9,499 bases of DNA from an uncultured Clostridia bacterium (GTDB lineage: Bacteria; Bacillota; Clostridia; Oscillospirales; Ruminococcaceae), in the NCBI GenBank assembly GCA_947381875.1, contig CANCXY010000129.1:1-9499 (forward strand), in the 5' to 3' direction. The translations under genes were made by a program, and so were the position numbers. How positions within the stretch are numbered: position 1 is the stretch's first letter; each line of letters begins with the position of its first letter. A model generated the notes under the pieces. That model saw nothing but the letters and a program-made list of their open reading frames with translations, was not told where the DNA came from and made no database searches. Below are positions 1 to 6,669 of this stretch, one piece after another.

Positions 1-338
1 ACGCCAATATTGGTATCCCGGCTATGGATATCCTGAACAACCATTTTGAAGAACACCTTAATCTTTTCAATGATACGGTCAAAAAAATCAGGCGCCATGA
101 AATTACTGCTGACGAGATTGAAAAGCAATTCCAATCCTATTGGTGGAACCCTCACCTTTATCAAGATGAAATTGAATTTTTGCCCCAAACGCCGATATAT
201 AGTTTTGGGAATGAGATTTTTGGGTGTGTGTTTGATGCTTTTGGGAGGGATGTATTGTTTGAGTGCTTTTATCATCCCGTTCGAGTGATCGAGTATTTCA
301 ATAAAGCCTGCTGCGGATATATGCTGGCGGGGATATGA
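1..338 (+). CDS. 3' part of an unidentified protein (cut by left edge)
   Basis: The reading frame is open from the left edge (first full codon at position 3, reading ANIGIPA before the first Met at 24) to a TGA at 336-338. No Shine-Dalgarno sequence precedes the Met at 24, so I treat this as the C-terminal part of a longer protein rather than a complete 104-residue one. The visible part is soluble, acidic and aromatic-rich (SYWWNPHLY, FECFYHP), with no transmembrane segment and no motif I recognise. It ends with two adjacent cysteines (KACCGY). The gene is AT-richer than the operon downstream. Ten bases after its stop begins the strong promoter of the lipoprotein gene, so the two are probably separate units. 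Function is unknown. A +1-shifted overlapping ORF (46-288) is taken to be a shadow. Confidence 0.55.
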   Translation, partial: ANIGIPAMDILNNHFEEHLNLFNDTVKKIRRHEITADEIEKQFQSYWWNPHLYQDEIEFLPQTPIYSFGNEIFGCVFDAFGRDVLFECFYHPVRVIEYFNKACCGYMLAGI

Positions 339-347
339 ACAAAATCG

Positions 348-376
348 TTGACAACAGGTATCTATGCGCGTATAAT
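348..376 (+). promoter_or_regulatory. Exact-consensus sigma-A promoter for the lipoprotein gene
   Basis: TTGACA at 348-353 and TATAAT at 371-376 are both perfect matches to the vegetative consensus. They are separated by 17 bp (354-370). Transcription should start near 383, giving a leader of about 57 nt before the lipoprotein start at 440. No obvious operator palindrome overlaps it, so it may be strongly constitutive. Confidence 0.85.
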
Positions 377-439
377 AAAAATCAAAGTTGTTCGCAAGTG
401 GTTTAAGCAGCGCGAGATTTAGGAAAGAGGAGAGCAACC

Positions 440-847
440 ATGAAAAAAATCATATTTGCCATACTGCTGGCACTGCTCCTGACCGCCTGCGCCGGGCGGG
501 AAATTGGGAATCATGCTGTCGGCGCTGTTTTGCCGACAGAGTGCGATACATGGCCGGAAAACCAGTATACAGACAACTTGCCTGTGCCTCCGGGCACCGT
601 CCAATGGACTATGGTAGACGAGAAGCACAGTTATTGCGCGGCAAACCTCACAGGGCTTACCGAGGAGGATTTTCAGAATTACATGGACTCCCTCGACGAA
701 GACGGCTTTTCTGTGGTGGAGACGGTATCAGAGGAATTTCGTGGGGAAGACTATGTATCCACCGGCACGCTTTTGTCCAATGGGGAGAAAAACCTAAGCA
801 TTGCCTATATACCGGATAACATGACTATCTCTATTTCTCTGCCATAA
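440..847 (+). CDS. Small secreted lipoprotein of unknown function
   Basis: This is a 135-residue protein. Its N-terminus is a classic lipoprotein signal: MKK, a hydrophobic stretch (residues 4-14), then the lipobox L-T-A-C with the lipidated Cys at 17. The mature part (about 118 residues) should be anchored to the outer face of the membrane. It is acidic and hydrophilic, with two further cysteines (35 and 66) that could form a disulfide. It carries a PVPPG turn (48-52) and a segment with LTEEDF and Y-x-x-x-L-D-E-D-G-F (73-90), a pattern seen in small uncharacterised lipoproteins of gut Firmicutes. The start at 440 is supported by a GAAAGAGGAG ribosome site about 7 nt upstream. The gene has its own consensus promoter and terminator, so it is a monocistronic unit just upstream of the sigma/ABC operon. 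A sensory or accessory role for that exporter is possible but only inferred from position. Confidence 0.85.
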   Translation: MKKIIFAILLALLLTACAGREIGNHAVGAVLPTECDTWPENQYTDNLPVPPGTVQWTMVDEKHSYCAANLTGLTEEDFQNYMDSLDEDGFSVVETVSEEFRGEDYVSTGTLLSNGEKNLSIAYIPDNMTISISLP

Positions 848-886
848 CGGCACAGTCAATGCCTTGTTCCCAAAAATCTCATTCCG

Positions 887-911
887 CGCCCCTGCCTGGC
901 AGGGGCGTTTT
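887..911 (+). terminator. Intrinsic terminator after the lipoprotein gene
   Basis: CGCCCCTG (887-894) pairs perfectly with CAGGGGCG (900-907) around a 5-nt loop, and TTTT follows at 908-911. It lies 40 nt past the lipoprotein stop and separates that gene from the sigma-factor operon. Confidence 0.85.
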
Positions 912-996
912 ATATATTGGGGAAAAGTATAAAAACCCCGCACATATCCCCACCCAAAGCCGTTATACACAGTGAGAGCGTGAAAGGAGGGCGGCC

Positions 997-1437
997 GTGG
1001 CACTGGACATCGAAGAACAGTACGAAAAAATCTATCGCTTCTGCTACTGCCGCCTGCGCAACAGGGAACAGGCGGAGGATATTACGCAGGAGACATTTTT
1101 GCGCTGGTTTGCCAGCGATACCTATCGGGATACCGGGCAGATATTACAATATCTCTATACCGTCGCCCGCAACCTCTGTATAGACGCCTACCGCCGCCAC
1201 TCGCCGGAACCGCTTCCGGATGATATGCCCGCCGGGGAAGAAGACCCGCTGCCATCCATCGCCCTGCGTGCGGCGCTGGAAAAGCTGAGCGCGGCGGACC
1301 GGGAACTGGTGCTGCTGCGCTATGTCAATGAGGTCCCGATGGGGGTATTGTGCAGGCTGTACGGGCAATCTCGCTTTGCTCTGTACCGAAGGCTGAACCG
1401 CGTGTTAAAAGCCCTGAAAGACGCATTGGAAGAATGA
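997..1437 (+). CDS. ECF-like sigma-70 family RNA polymerase sigma factor
   Basis: This 146-residue protein has the two-domain layout of a minimal (group 4) sigma factor. Region 2 spans roughly residues 8-68, with the hallmark AEDITQETFLRWF (26-38) and a region-2.4-like YTVARNLCIDAYRR (54-67) that would read the -10 element. An acidic, proline-rich linker (70-86) follows. Region 4 (about 94-145) has LSAADRELVLLRYV and a helix-turn-helix ending YRRLNRVLKALKD. It begins with GTG at 997, six bases after a perfect AAAGGAGG at 983-990. No zinc-finger anti-sigma gene follows. Instead its TGA overlaps the ATG of the membrane-protein gene (ATGA at 1434-1437), so the two are translationally coupled. 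Such factors usually respond to envelope stress and often activate their own operon. Here the probable target is the downstream ABC exporter, but I see no obvious autoregulatory promoter in 912-982. Family assignment is strong; the regulon is inference. Confidence 0.9.
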   Translation: MALDIEEQYEKIYRFCYCRLRNREQAEDITQETFLRWFASDTYRDTGQILQYLYTVARNLCIDAYRRHSPEPLPDDMPAGEEDPLPSIALRAALEKLSAADRELVLLRYVNEVPMGVLCRLYGQSRFALYRRLNRVLKALKDALEE

Positions 1438-2159
1438 GAGGTAGTGGTGCCACGAATCGCAGAAGAAAACCGTTGATACAACAGGCTTTTGCAGTGCCGC
1501 CGCCCGCCAGGAAAGCGGATTTCCTGAAACAGCACCGCCGCCGGGAATTGGGGCGCAGGGAAATGCTTCTTATACAGCTACGGTATATCCCGTGGTGGAT
1601 ATGGGGCGCATCGATTGTACTCTGCGCCTGGATACTGGTTGCAGCCGCGCAGCAGGAGGGGTTGCCGGTCTGGAGTGCCAGCGCGCTGACGCCGTTTCTG
1701 GCGTTGCTTGTCATTACCGAAAATGGCCGTTCGCAGTACTGCCAAATGGAGGAATTGGAGCTTTCCTGCCGTGTCTCACGGCAGAGTATAGTATTGGCCC
1801 GCATGACGATTCTGGGGCTGTTCCATTTGCTTTTGCTCGGCGCGCTGGCACCGCTGTTGGCAATGTCGGGGGGAGTGGGGATCGTGCGCGCGGGCGTATG
1901 CCTCCTTACGCCCTATCTGCTCACAGCGGCGCTGGGCATGGAACTGACGCGGCACTTGCGGGGCCGGAATGCCCTGCTTGCCTGTGCCGCTGCCGCCGCG
2001 CTGGTGAGCGGCGCGGGGGTATACGTGGGGAGCCGTCCCGTGCTGTATGAGGCGGGGACGGGTTCGCTGTGGGGGACGGTGTTAGCCGTATCGTTCCTGA
2101 TTTTCATCATTGAATGTATATTGTATAGCAGAAAGATGAGGGAACTGCAATGGAATTGA
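1434..2159 (+). CDS. Six-TM membrane protein with basic N-terminal tail; candidate anti-sigma or ABC-2 subunit
   Basis: This is a 241-residue protein from the ATG at 1434; an in-frame upstream extension would lie inside the sigma gene and is rejected. Residues 1-50 are cytoplasmic by charge and extremely basic (RRRK at 9-12, HRRREL at 34-39), with a PLIQQAF-VPPPARK-FLKQHR pattern. Six likely membrane helices follow at about 51-70, 78-95, 119-143, 149-171, 179-199 and 210-231. Between helices 2 and 3 lies MEELELSCRVSRQSIVLAR (105-123), which resembles the amphipathic coupling helix of ABC-2 permeases. The downstream permease has a similar element at about 225-245. Its ATG overlaps the sigma stop, and its own end overlaps the ATPase start by 10 nt. 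Two roles fit: membrane-bound anti-sigma factor acting through the basic tail, or a permease subunit of the exporter. I cannot name a family. Confidence 0.8.
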   Translation: MRGSGATNRRRKPLIQQAFAVPPPARKADFLKQHRRRELGRREMLLIQLRYIPWWIWGASIVLCAWILVAAAQQEGLPVWSASALTPFLALLVITENGRSQYCQMEELELSCRVSRQSIVLARMTILGLFHLLLLGALAPLLAMSGGVGIVRAGVCLLTPYLLTAALGMELTRHLRGRNALLACAAAAALVSGAGVYVGSRPVLYEAGTGSLWGTVLAVSFLIFIIECILYSRKMRELQWN

Positions 2160-2851
2160 CCGTTCAGGGGCTTACGAAACAATATAAAGAGAAAACCGCC
2201 GTAGACCATGTAACGCTGCGGCTGAAAGAGGGGATTAACGGCCTGTTGGGGGTCAACGGCGCGGGCAAAACCACGCTGATGCGCATGCTCAGCGGCGTAT
2301 TGAAACCCACCGCCGGGACCGTTTCGCTGGATGGGGTAGACATATCCAGCGAGGATTACCGCGCGGTATTGGGCTACCTGCCGCAGGATTTCGGCTATTA
2401 TCCCGATTTCACAGGTTTGGATTTCCTGCTATACCTGGCGGCGCTGAAAGGGCTTTCCCGCCCCCACGCTAAACGCAAGGCGGGCGAGTTGCTGGAACTG
2501 GTGTCTTTGCAGGATATGGGGAAGAAAAAAATCAAAACGTATTCCGGCGGCATGAAACAGCGGCTGGGTATCGCACAGGCTTTGTTGAACGATCCGCACC
2601 TGTTGATTGTAGATGAGCCGACAGCCGGTCTTGACCCCAAAGAGCGCGTGAAATTCCGCCGCCTGATTGCCGGACTGGGCGAAGATACCGTGGTTCTGTT
2701 TTCGACCCATATCGTATCTGACGTAGAGAAGATCGCCGATCATATGCTAATGATGTCCGATGGCAGGATCATCCTGAACGAGCCGTGGGACAAACAGCGC
2801 ACAGATTTGGAGCGTCTATATATGGAGGAATTTGGAGGGGAGTTAGAATGA
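2150..2851 (+). CDS. ABC transporter ATP-binding protein (ABC-2 exporter type)
   Basis: This 233-residue nucleotide-binding subunit has every expected motif: Walker A GVNGAGKTT (34-42), Q-loop Gln79 in YLPQDFG, signature YSGGMKQRLG (131-140), Walker B LLIVDEP with catalytic Glu156, D-loop GLDP (160-163) and switch His187 in STHIVSD. The length and the short C-terminus match the compact ATPases of drug, lantibiotic or antimicrobial-peptide exporters (CcmA/BcrA-like COG1131 group). It powers a transporter built from the permease that follows and perhaps also the membrane protein that precedes. A GAGGGA ribosome site sits 6 nt before the ATG at 2150, inside the preceding gene, and its TGA overlaps the next ATG. 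The substrate cannot be read from the sequence. Confidence 0.95.
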   Translation: MELTVQGLTKQYKEKTAVDHVTLRLKEGINGLLGVNGAGKTTLMRMLSGVLKPTAGTVSLDGVDISSEDYRAVLGYLPQDFGYYPDFTGLDFLLYLAALKGLSRPHAKRKAGELLELVSLQDMGKKKIKTYSGGMKQRLGIAQALLNDPHLLIVDEPTAGLDPKERVKFRRLIAGLGEDTVVLFSTHIVSDVEKIADHMLMMSDGRIILNEPWDKQRTDLERLYMEEFGGELE

Positions 2852-4083
2852 GAAATTTCGGGACGCTGTATGGGTATGAGCTGAAAAAGCTGTTAAAGCG
2901 AAAAACGCTGTGGCTGGCCGTGATTGCTGTAACGGTGTTGATTGTATATGCCGCCTGGCAGCCGAAGGACAACAAAAGAGGCGCGGACTTTTTGCTGAAA
3001 ACGCGGGATGGAGAGGAAATCAGCGGTTTTGTCTCTCTGGCACAGCAGGCGGCCACCCCTTTGGAGAGTATGCGCAAAGTGGACGGGCAGGTGATGGATG
3101 AGACTTTTTTCCAGAATCTGCGGGACATATTGCATGGAAGCGGGGAATATATCATTCGGGACAGGGGTGCGATGCTGGCATATTTTTATCTTGTCGATAA
3201 TACATGGTACGCGCCATTCAGTCAGTTTACCGAGGGTTCTCTATGGGAGTTCGATACAGCAGCGATGGAACAGCAGCTTTCTATGGAGGGATATTACGGA
3301 GACAGGGAGGAGACGCTGGAAAGCGTCTGGGCCAAACTGCCGGAGGGGCAGGCGGACTTCTGGCGGAAGAAGGAATCGCAGGTACAAAAGCCGTTTGTGT
3401 ATCGGAACGCCCAGGGGTGGCGCAGGTTTCAGGAACATACCTACTTCCTGTATATGCTCCTGCCGGTCTTAGCGGCTGTATGCCTGTGCGGGGTATTTTC
3501 AGAGGAACGGCGTCTGCGGACGGATATGCTCATTCTCAGCAGCAAAAGGGGACGCTTCCCGCTCTATCTGGCAAAGGCGCTGGCAGGGATGACCGCTTTG
3601 TCGGCGTCGGTGCTGCTGGTGGCAGCTGCGGATGCTGTTGTTGTCACATGTCAATATGGTTGGGACGGCTTTGATGCGGCCTTGCAGCTTTGGATCACCT
3701 TCACCAGCCTGCCCTATACGATGGGAGGGGCAACGCTGCGTCTGTATGGATTGCTGCTGCTGTATATCCTGATTTTCGGCGGATTTACCATGCTGATTTC
3801 ATCGGCGGCTCAAAATACCATTGCCGCGCTGATCGTGCCTGTACTGGGGATGGTTATGGTAGAAAATATACCGACGAACGCCTGGATGGGGAATACATGG
3901 ATAGGCAGGTTTTGGCCGAGGCAGTTTTACAGTATCGGCCCGGCATTTACCGAAACAGAGCTTGTGCCGTTCTTTGGCGGTTATCTGACAAACCTGCAAA
4001 TCGGTTATATTCTGTATGGTGCGCTTGCCCTGCTGCTGACGGCTTTGTGCTGGATAGGATGGCGGCGCTGTGCGGAGGGATAA
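2848..4083 (+). CDS. ABC-2-type permease with large extracytoplasmic domain
   Basis: This is a 411-residue integral membrane subunit. One helix near the N-terminus (about 20-36) is followed by a roughly 160-residue hydrophilic extracytoplasmic domain (about 38-198). Five more helices follow at about 200-217, 239-266, 300-318, 323-340 and 383-405. The cytoplasmic segment at about 218-240 (EERRLRTDMLILSSKRGRF) looks like the coupling helix that contacts the ATPase. One helix, a large outside loop and five helices is the usual layout of ABC-2 exporters. The ATG at 2848 is chosen over an in-frame start at 2785 because it overlaps the ATPase stop (ATGA) and has GGAGGGG 7 nt upstream. It is the last gene of the operon. 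No hairpin terminator is visible in the 21 nt before the convergent GNAT gene. Confidence 0.9.
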   Translation: MRNFGTLYGYELKKLLKRKTLWLAVIAVTVLIVYAAWQPKDNKRGADFLLKTRDGEEISGFVSLAQQAATPLESMRKVDGQVMDETFFQNLRDILHGSGEYIIRDRGAMLAYFYLVDNTWYAPFSQFTEGSLWEFDTAAMEQQLSMEGYYGDREETLESVWAKLPEGQADFWRKKESQVQKPFVYRNAQGWRRFQEHTYFLYMLLPVLAAVCLCGVFSEERRLRTDMLILSSKRGRFPLYLAKALAGMTALSASVLLVAAADAVVVTCQYGWDGFDAALQLWITFTSLPYTMGGATLRLYGLLLLYILIFGGFTMLISSAAQNTIAALIVPVLGMVMVENIPTNAWMGNTWIGRFWPRQFYSIGPAFTETELVPFFGGYLTNLQIGYILYGALALLLTALCWIGWRRCAEG

Positions 4084-4104
4084 CGTTTTCCGATGGATTC
4101 AGTT

Positions 4105-4587
4105 TTATAAATCTAATTTCATATAGATGGACGTGTCAAGAGGGCTGTCATTATAACGTTCTATGGTGTAAAACCCGAATTTTTCATACAGGCAAATGGC
4201 AGCATTCAAAAATGGTAATGTATCTAATAGCATATAGGAATAGCCTATTTCTCTGGCATCCTCTATTATTCGTTGAACAAGCTGTTCCCCAATCTTTTTC
4301 CCTCTAAACGGTGGCCTTATGTACAAACGTTTCATCTCGCAGCGTTGTTTATCAATTTTCCTTAATCCAATGCAGCCTGCGGCCTGTCCGTCGCAATATG
4401 CCAGGTATAACCGCCCATAAGGCTTTCCATATTTCCTTTCCAAGTGTTCTAACTCTGCATCATAATTTTGTATATCAAGATATTTCTTAAAAGAAACATC
4501 GCCAGCGATTAACATGTTTGTATATTCCAAAAATAAACGGCCTGTTTCTTGCAAATGATGATAGGCTGGTACAATTTCAATGCCCAT
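4105..4587 (-). CDS. GNAT family N-acetyltransferase
   Basis: This 160-residue protein has the GNAT fold signatures. Strand beta4 ends in CEMKRLYIRP (83-92), followed by the acetyl-CoA pyrophosphate loop RPPFRGKKIGEQL (91-103; R/Q-x-x-G-x-G/A type). After the helix IIEDAREIGY comes MLLDTLPFLNAAICLYEKFGFY (119-140), the motif B region with the usual C-terminal aromatic residues. The N-terminal part is helical and divergent, so the acceptor substrate cannot be predicted. The start at 4587 has a modest GAGG ribosome site 7 nt away. The gene is AT-richer than its neighbours and stands alone, separated from the upstream MazG-like gene by about 215 bp with two hairpins. It converges on the ABC operon. 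Confidence 0.92.
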   Translation of the reverse strand: MGIEIVPAYHHLQETGRLFLEYTNMLIAGDVSFKKYLDIQNYDAELEHLERKYGKPYGRLYLAYCDGQAAGCIGLRKIDKQRCEMKRLYIRPPFRGKKIGEQLVQRIIEDAREIGYSYMLLDTLPFLNAAICLYEKFGFYTIERYNDSPLDTSIYMKLDL

Positions 4588-4681
4588 ATTTTACCTCGTT
4601 TTATAAATATCGGACGATACTTTCCCCGCAACAGGAAAAAAGCGGCGCGGCTATAATGATGAGATGCCGTAACGAAGATTT

Positions 4682-4720
4682 AAGCCGGGTGTAGTTGTCG
4701 AAAAACTCTACACCCGGCTT
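4682..4720. repeat. Perfect 13-bp inverted repeat (strong hairpin)
   Basis: AAGCCGGGTGTAG (4682-4694) is perfectly complementary to CTACACCCGGCTT (4708-4720), with a 13-nt loop. The plus-strand continuation TTTCTGTT is only mildly T-rich, and the minus-strand continuation has no T-run. It could be a weak or bidirectional terminator between the MazG-like gene and the GNAT gene, or a leftover end of a mobile element. Confidence 0.75.
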
Positions 4721-4748
4721 TCTGTTGGACTTCCCGAAAACTATGTAA

Positions 4749-4793
4749 CCCACTATGACACTTTCGGATGGAATCCGAAAAGATGTCAGTGGG
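4749..4793. repeat. Long imperfect hairpin just past the MazG-like stop
   Basis: CCCAC pairs with GTGGG, TGACA with TGTCA, and TTTCGGAT (4762-4769) with ATCCGAAA (4773-4780), around a GGA loop and small bulges. It begins 10 nt after the minus-strand stop at 4803. It may stabilise or end the MATE/MazG transcript, although no run of T residues follows it on the minus strand. Confidence 0.65.
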
Positions 4794-4802
4794 AAATGAT
4801 GA

Positions 4803-5123
4803 TCATTTAGAGGGACTGAACACGATGCCCGTCTGATGCTTCACGTTGTTTATGTTCTCTTTCATTGGAATGATCTTCTCAAGCTCAATGTCATAGCAAT
4901 TTGCTATTGCTATGGCGTAATATATAACATCCCAAAGTTCTTCTTCTATGGTTTCTTTGATTTGCAGATCATCTAATGGACATAGATTTTTTCTTATTGC
5001 TCTTGATAGTTCTCCAACCTCTTCTGCCAGCCTCAAAAAATATCCCGGCACTTGCTCAGGGTGGTAATCTTTCGACTTAATATATTCTTGCAAGTAGTGA
5101 ATAGAAATTTCATGATTTCCCAT
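4803..5123 (-). CDS. MazG-like nucleotide pyrophosphohydrolase
   Basis: This is a 106-residue protein of the all-alpha NTP pyrophosphohydrolase (MazG/dUTPase-like) superfamily. The metal-binding signature is present in full: EEVGEL (34-39, Glu35 and Glu38) and EEELWDV (60-66, Glu62 and Asp65), the E-x-x-E ... E-x-x-D pattern. A single-domain protein of this size normally works as a dimer or tetramer and hydrolyses nucleoside triphosphates to monophosphates, often as house-cleaning; the exact nucleotide cannot be read here. I chose the ATG at 5123 because related proteins begin close to the LQEYIKSKDY helix. Longer in-frame starts exist: ATG at 5141 (ribosome site too close) and TTG at 5162, preceded by TAAGG and only 6 bp after the MATE stop. 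The closeness suggests co-transcription with the MATE gene. Confidence 0.85.
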   Translation of the reverse strand: MGNHEISIHYLQEYIKSKDYHPEQVPGYFLRLAEEVGELSRAIRKNLCPLDDLQIKETIEEELWDVIYYAIAIANCYDIELEKIIPMKENINNVKHQTGIVFSPSK

Positions 5124-5168
5124 AAAAACACCGTTCTTCATTCCATTTATAATATGCGGCAATAAACC

Positions 5169-6584
5169 TTACTGCGCCGCAGCTTCCTCCGCTGCCAGCT
5201 TTTTGCGCCACGCACCGAAGCGGTAGACGATTGCTGTAATGACAGCGCCCAGCACCCAGGAGACCAGCAGGGAGATAAACGTCGACTCCGGCCGCCCGGT
5301 GGGGTAGTCCGCGCTGCGCGTAAAATAGGCGATGCCGTAGGCGATCGGTACGCGCAGGACCACCGTGGTGATAATGGAGATCCACATCGGTGTCATGGTA
5401 TCGCCCGCGCCGCGCATCACGCCGGAAAGGCACTGCGTAATAGACATCGCGATATAGCCGACCGCGAGGATATTCATCATGTGCATACCAAGCTCGACGA
5501 GTTCTTCCGTCTCCGTAAACACGCTCATCAAAGGATGGCCGAACAGGAGAATCGCCGCCGTCAGCACCGCCGAGGTGCCCACCGCGATAGCCGTGCCCTG
5601 CACAGCGCCTTTGCGCACACGGTCCATGCGGCGCGCGCCGACGTTTTGTCCCGTATAGGTCGTCATGGCCTGCCCGAAGGTGAAGTTGGGCATCATGGCG
5701 AAGCCGTCCACGCGCATAACAATTACATTGCACGCGATGATCAGTTCGCCGAAACTGTTTGTCAGCGACTGCACCACCAGCATGGCAAGCGAAAAGATGG
5801 CCTGTGTGATGCCTGAAGGTACGCCGATACGGATGATATTGCGGATAGGTACCGACTGCGGCTTTAAGTAATGGAGCGTCAAATCAAAGGTGTCACGCAT
5901 GCGCAGCATTTTCATCAGGCATAGGACAGCCGAAATGCCCTGCGCCAGCACAGTCGCAAGCGCCACACCCGCGACGCCCATCTTAAAGCCCGCCACGAAC
6001 CACAGGTCCAGCCCCACATTCAACGCGGCGGAAATCAGCAGGAAACCCAGTGCCGACAGGCTGTCGCCCATGCCGCGCAAAACGCCGGAGAGGATGTTGT
6101 AATACGCAAAGCCCACAATGCCAATGAAGTAGATATTCAGGTAATCGGCGCACCAGTCAAAGATGGTATCGGGCGTGTTCAGCACCGAGAGCAGGGGCCG
6201 CGTCAGCAGCAGGCCAAGCACCGTCGTAAGGATGGAGACAATGGCGGAAAGCGTGATGCAGTTGCCGATGACGATGGAGAGGCGTTCGCGGTCCTTTGCG
6301 CCGAAACGCTGCGCCACCAGGATGCCCACGCCCGTGGAGATGCCCACGAACAGCGCCAGCAGCAGGTTGAGGATGGGCGAGGCGCTGCCCACGGCGGCGA
6401 GCGCGTTATCGCCTACATACCGGCCTACGATGATGGAGTCCGCCGTGTTATAAAGCTGCTGGGCCAGGTTGCCGATGAGCATTGGCACGGCAAATTCCAG
6501 GATCCTCTGCCACGGCGGGCCTTGCGTCATATCGCGTGCGGAAAACAAGTTTTGCAATTTTGCGGTAAATGCGTTTTTTGCCAC
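5169..6584 (-). CDS. MATE family multidrug efflux transporter
   Basis: This is a 471-residue, 12-helix inner-membrane antiporter of the MatE/NorM/DinF superfamily. It shows the two-fold repeat of the family. The first half begins ILEFAVPMLIGNLAQQLYN, followed by TADSIIVGRYVG and GVGILVAQRFGAKD. The second begins IIRIGVPSGITQAIFSL, followed by FGQAMTTYTGQNVGARRMDR. Repeated GVLRGMGDS and GVMRGAGDT segments mark equivalent positions in the halves. It would export cationic drugs or metabolites in exchange for sodium or protons, but the substrate is unknown. The start is GTG at 6584 with GAAAGGAG about 10 nt upstream, and a sigma-A-like promoter lies behind it. Its length is normal and it is intact. 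The MazG-like gene follows within a few tens of bases on the same strand. Confidence 0.95.
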   Translation of the reverse strand: MAKNAFTAKLQNLFSARDMTQGPPWQRILEFAVPMLIGNLAQQLYNTADSIIVGRYVGDNALAAVGSASPILNLLLALFVGISTGVGILVAQRFGAKDRERLSIVIGNCITLSAIVSILTTVLGLLLTRPLLSVLNTPDTIFDWCADYLNIYFIGIVGFAYYNILSGVLRGMGDSLSALGFLLISAALNVGLDLWFVAGFKMGVAGVALATVLAQGISAVLCLMKMLRMRDTFDLTLHYLKPQSVPIRNIIRIGVPSGITQAIFSLAMLVVQSLTNSFGELIIACNVIVMRVDGFAMMPNFTFGQAMTTYTGQNVGARRMDRVRKGAVQGTAIAVGTSAVLTAAILLFGHPLMSVFTETEELVELGMHMMNILAVGYIAMSITQCLSGVMRGAGDTMTPMWISIITTVVLRVPIAYGIAYFTRSADYPTGRPESTFISLLVSWVLGAVITAIVYRFGAWRKKLAAEEAAAQ

Positions 6585-6625
6585 AGAAATACGGCTCCTT
6601 TCGTAAAAAAGATATATACAATATA

Positions 6626-6654
6626 ATCATATAATACGGAAGGCCGTTTGTCTA
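6626..6654 (-). promoter_or_regulatory. Probable sigma-A promoter of the MATE gene
   Basis: Read on the minus strand, TAGACA (6649-6654, one mismatch to TTGACA) and TATGAT (6626-6631, one mismatch to TATAAT) are separated by exactly 17 bp. They lie about 42 bp upstream of the GTG start in an AT-rich stretch. Confidence 0.6.
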
Positions 6655-6669
6655 TGGGAAATATGCGCG

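Noticed and set aside
388..819. Long plus-strand ORF overlapping the lipoprotein gene in another frame
   Set aside because: It has low-complexity Arg/Gly/Cys-rich translation and no ribosome site, while the overlapping frame has a lipoprotein signal, a good ribosome site and a promoter.
912..982. Autoregulatory ECF promoter for the sigma operon
   Set aside because: No convincing ECF-type (AAC/CGTC) or sigma-A pair with proper spacing was found; the GGGG...CCCC around a TATAAA at 919-939 is too weak to call.
1325..1804. Minus-strand ORF opposite the membrane-protein gene
   Set aside because: It is Arg/Ser/Cys-rich with no domain, and lies antisense to a coupled operon; it is a GC-driven shadow.
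3204..3674. Plus-strand ORFs overlapping the ABC permease in other frames
   Set aside because: They show Gly/Arg/Cys-rich shadow composition, and the permease frame has a coherent topology.
4682..4720. Integron attC site
   Set aside because: The conserved core triplets and extrahelical bases of attC are absent and the stem is perfectly paired; no integrase is seen.
5110..5733. 207-codon minus-strand ORF overlapping the MATE 3' half
   Set aside because: It is extremely rich in Arg, Gly, His and Tyr, a frame-shifted reading of the MATE gene, which itself shows full family conservation.
6163..6453. Plus-strand ORFs opposite the MATE gene
   Set aside because: The translation is Ser/Arg/Thr/Met-rich antisense with no ribosome site.
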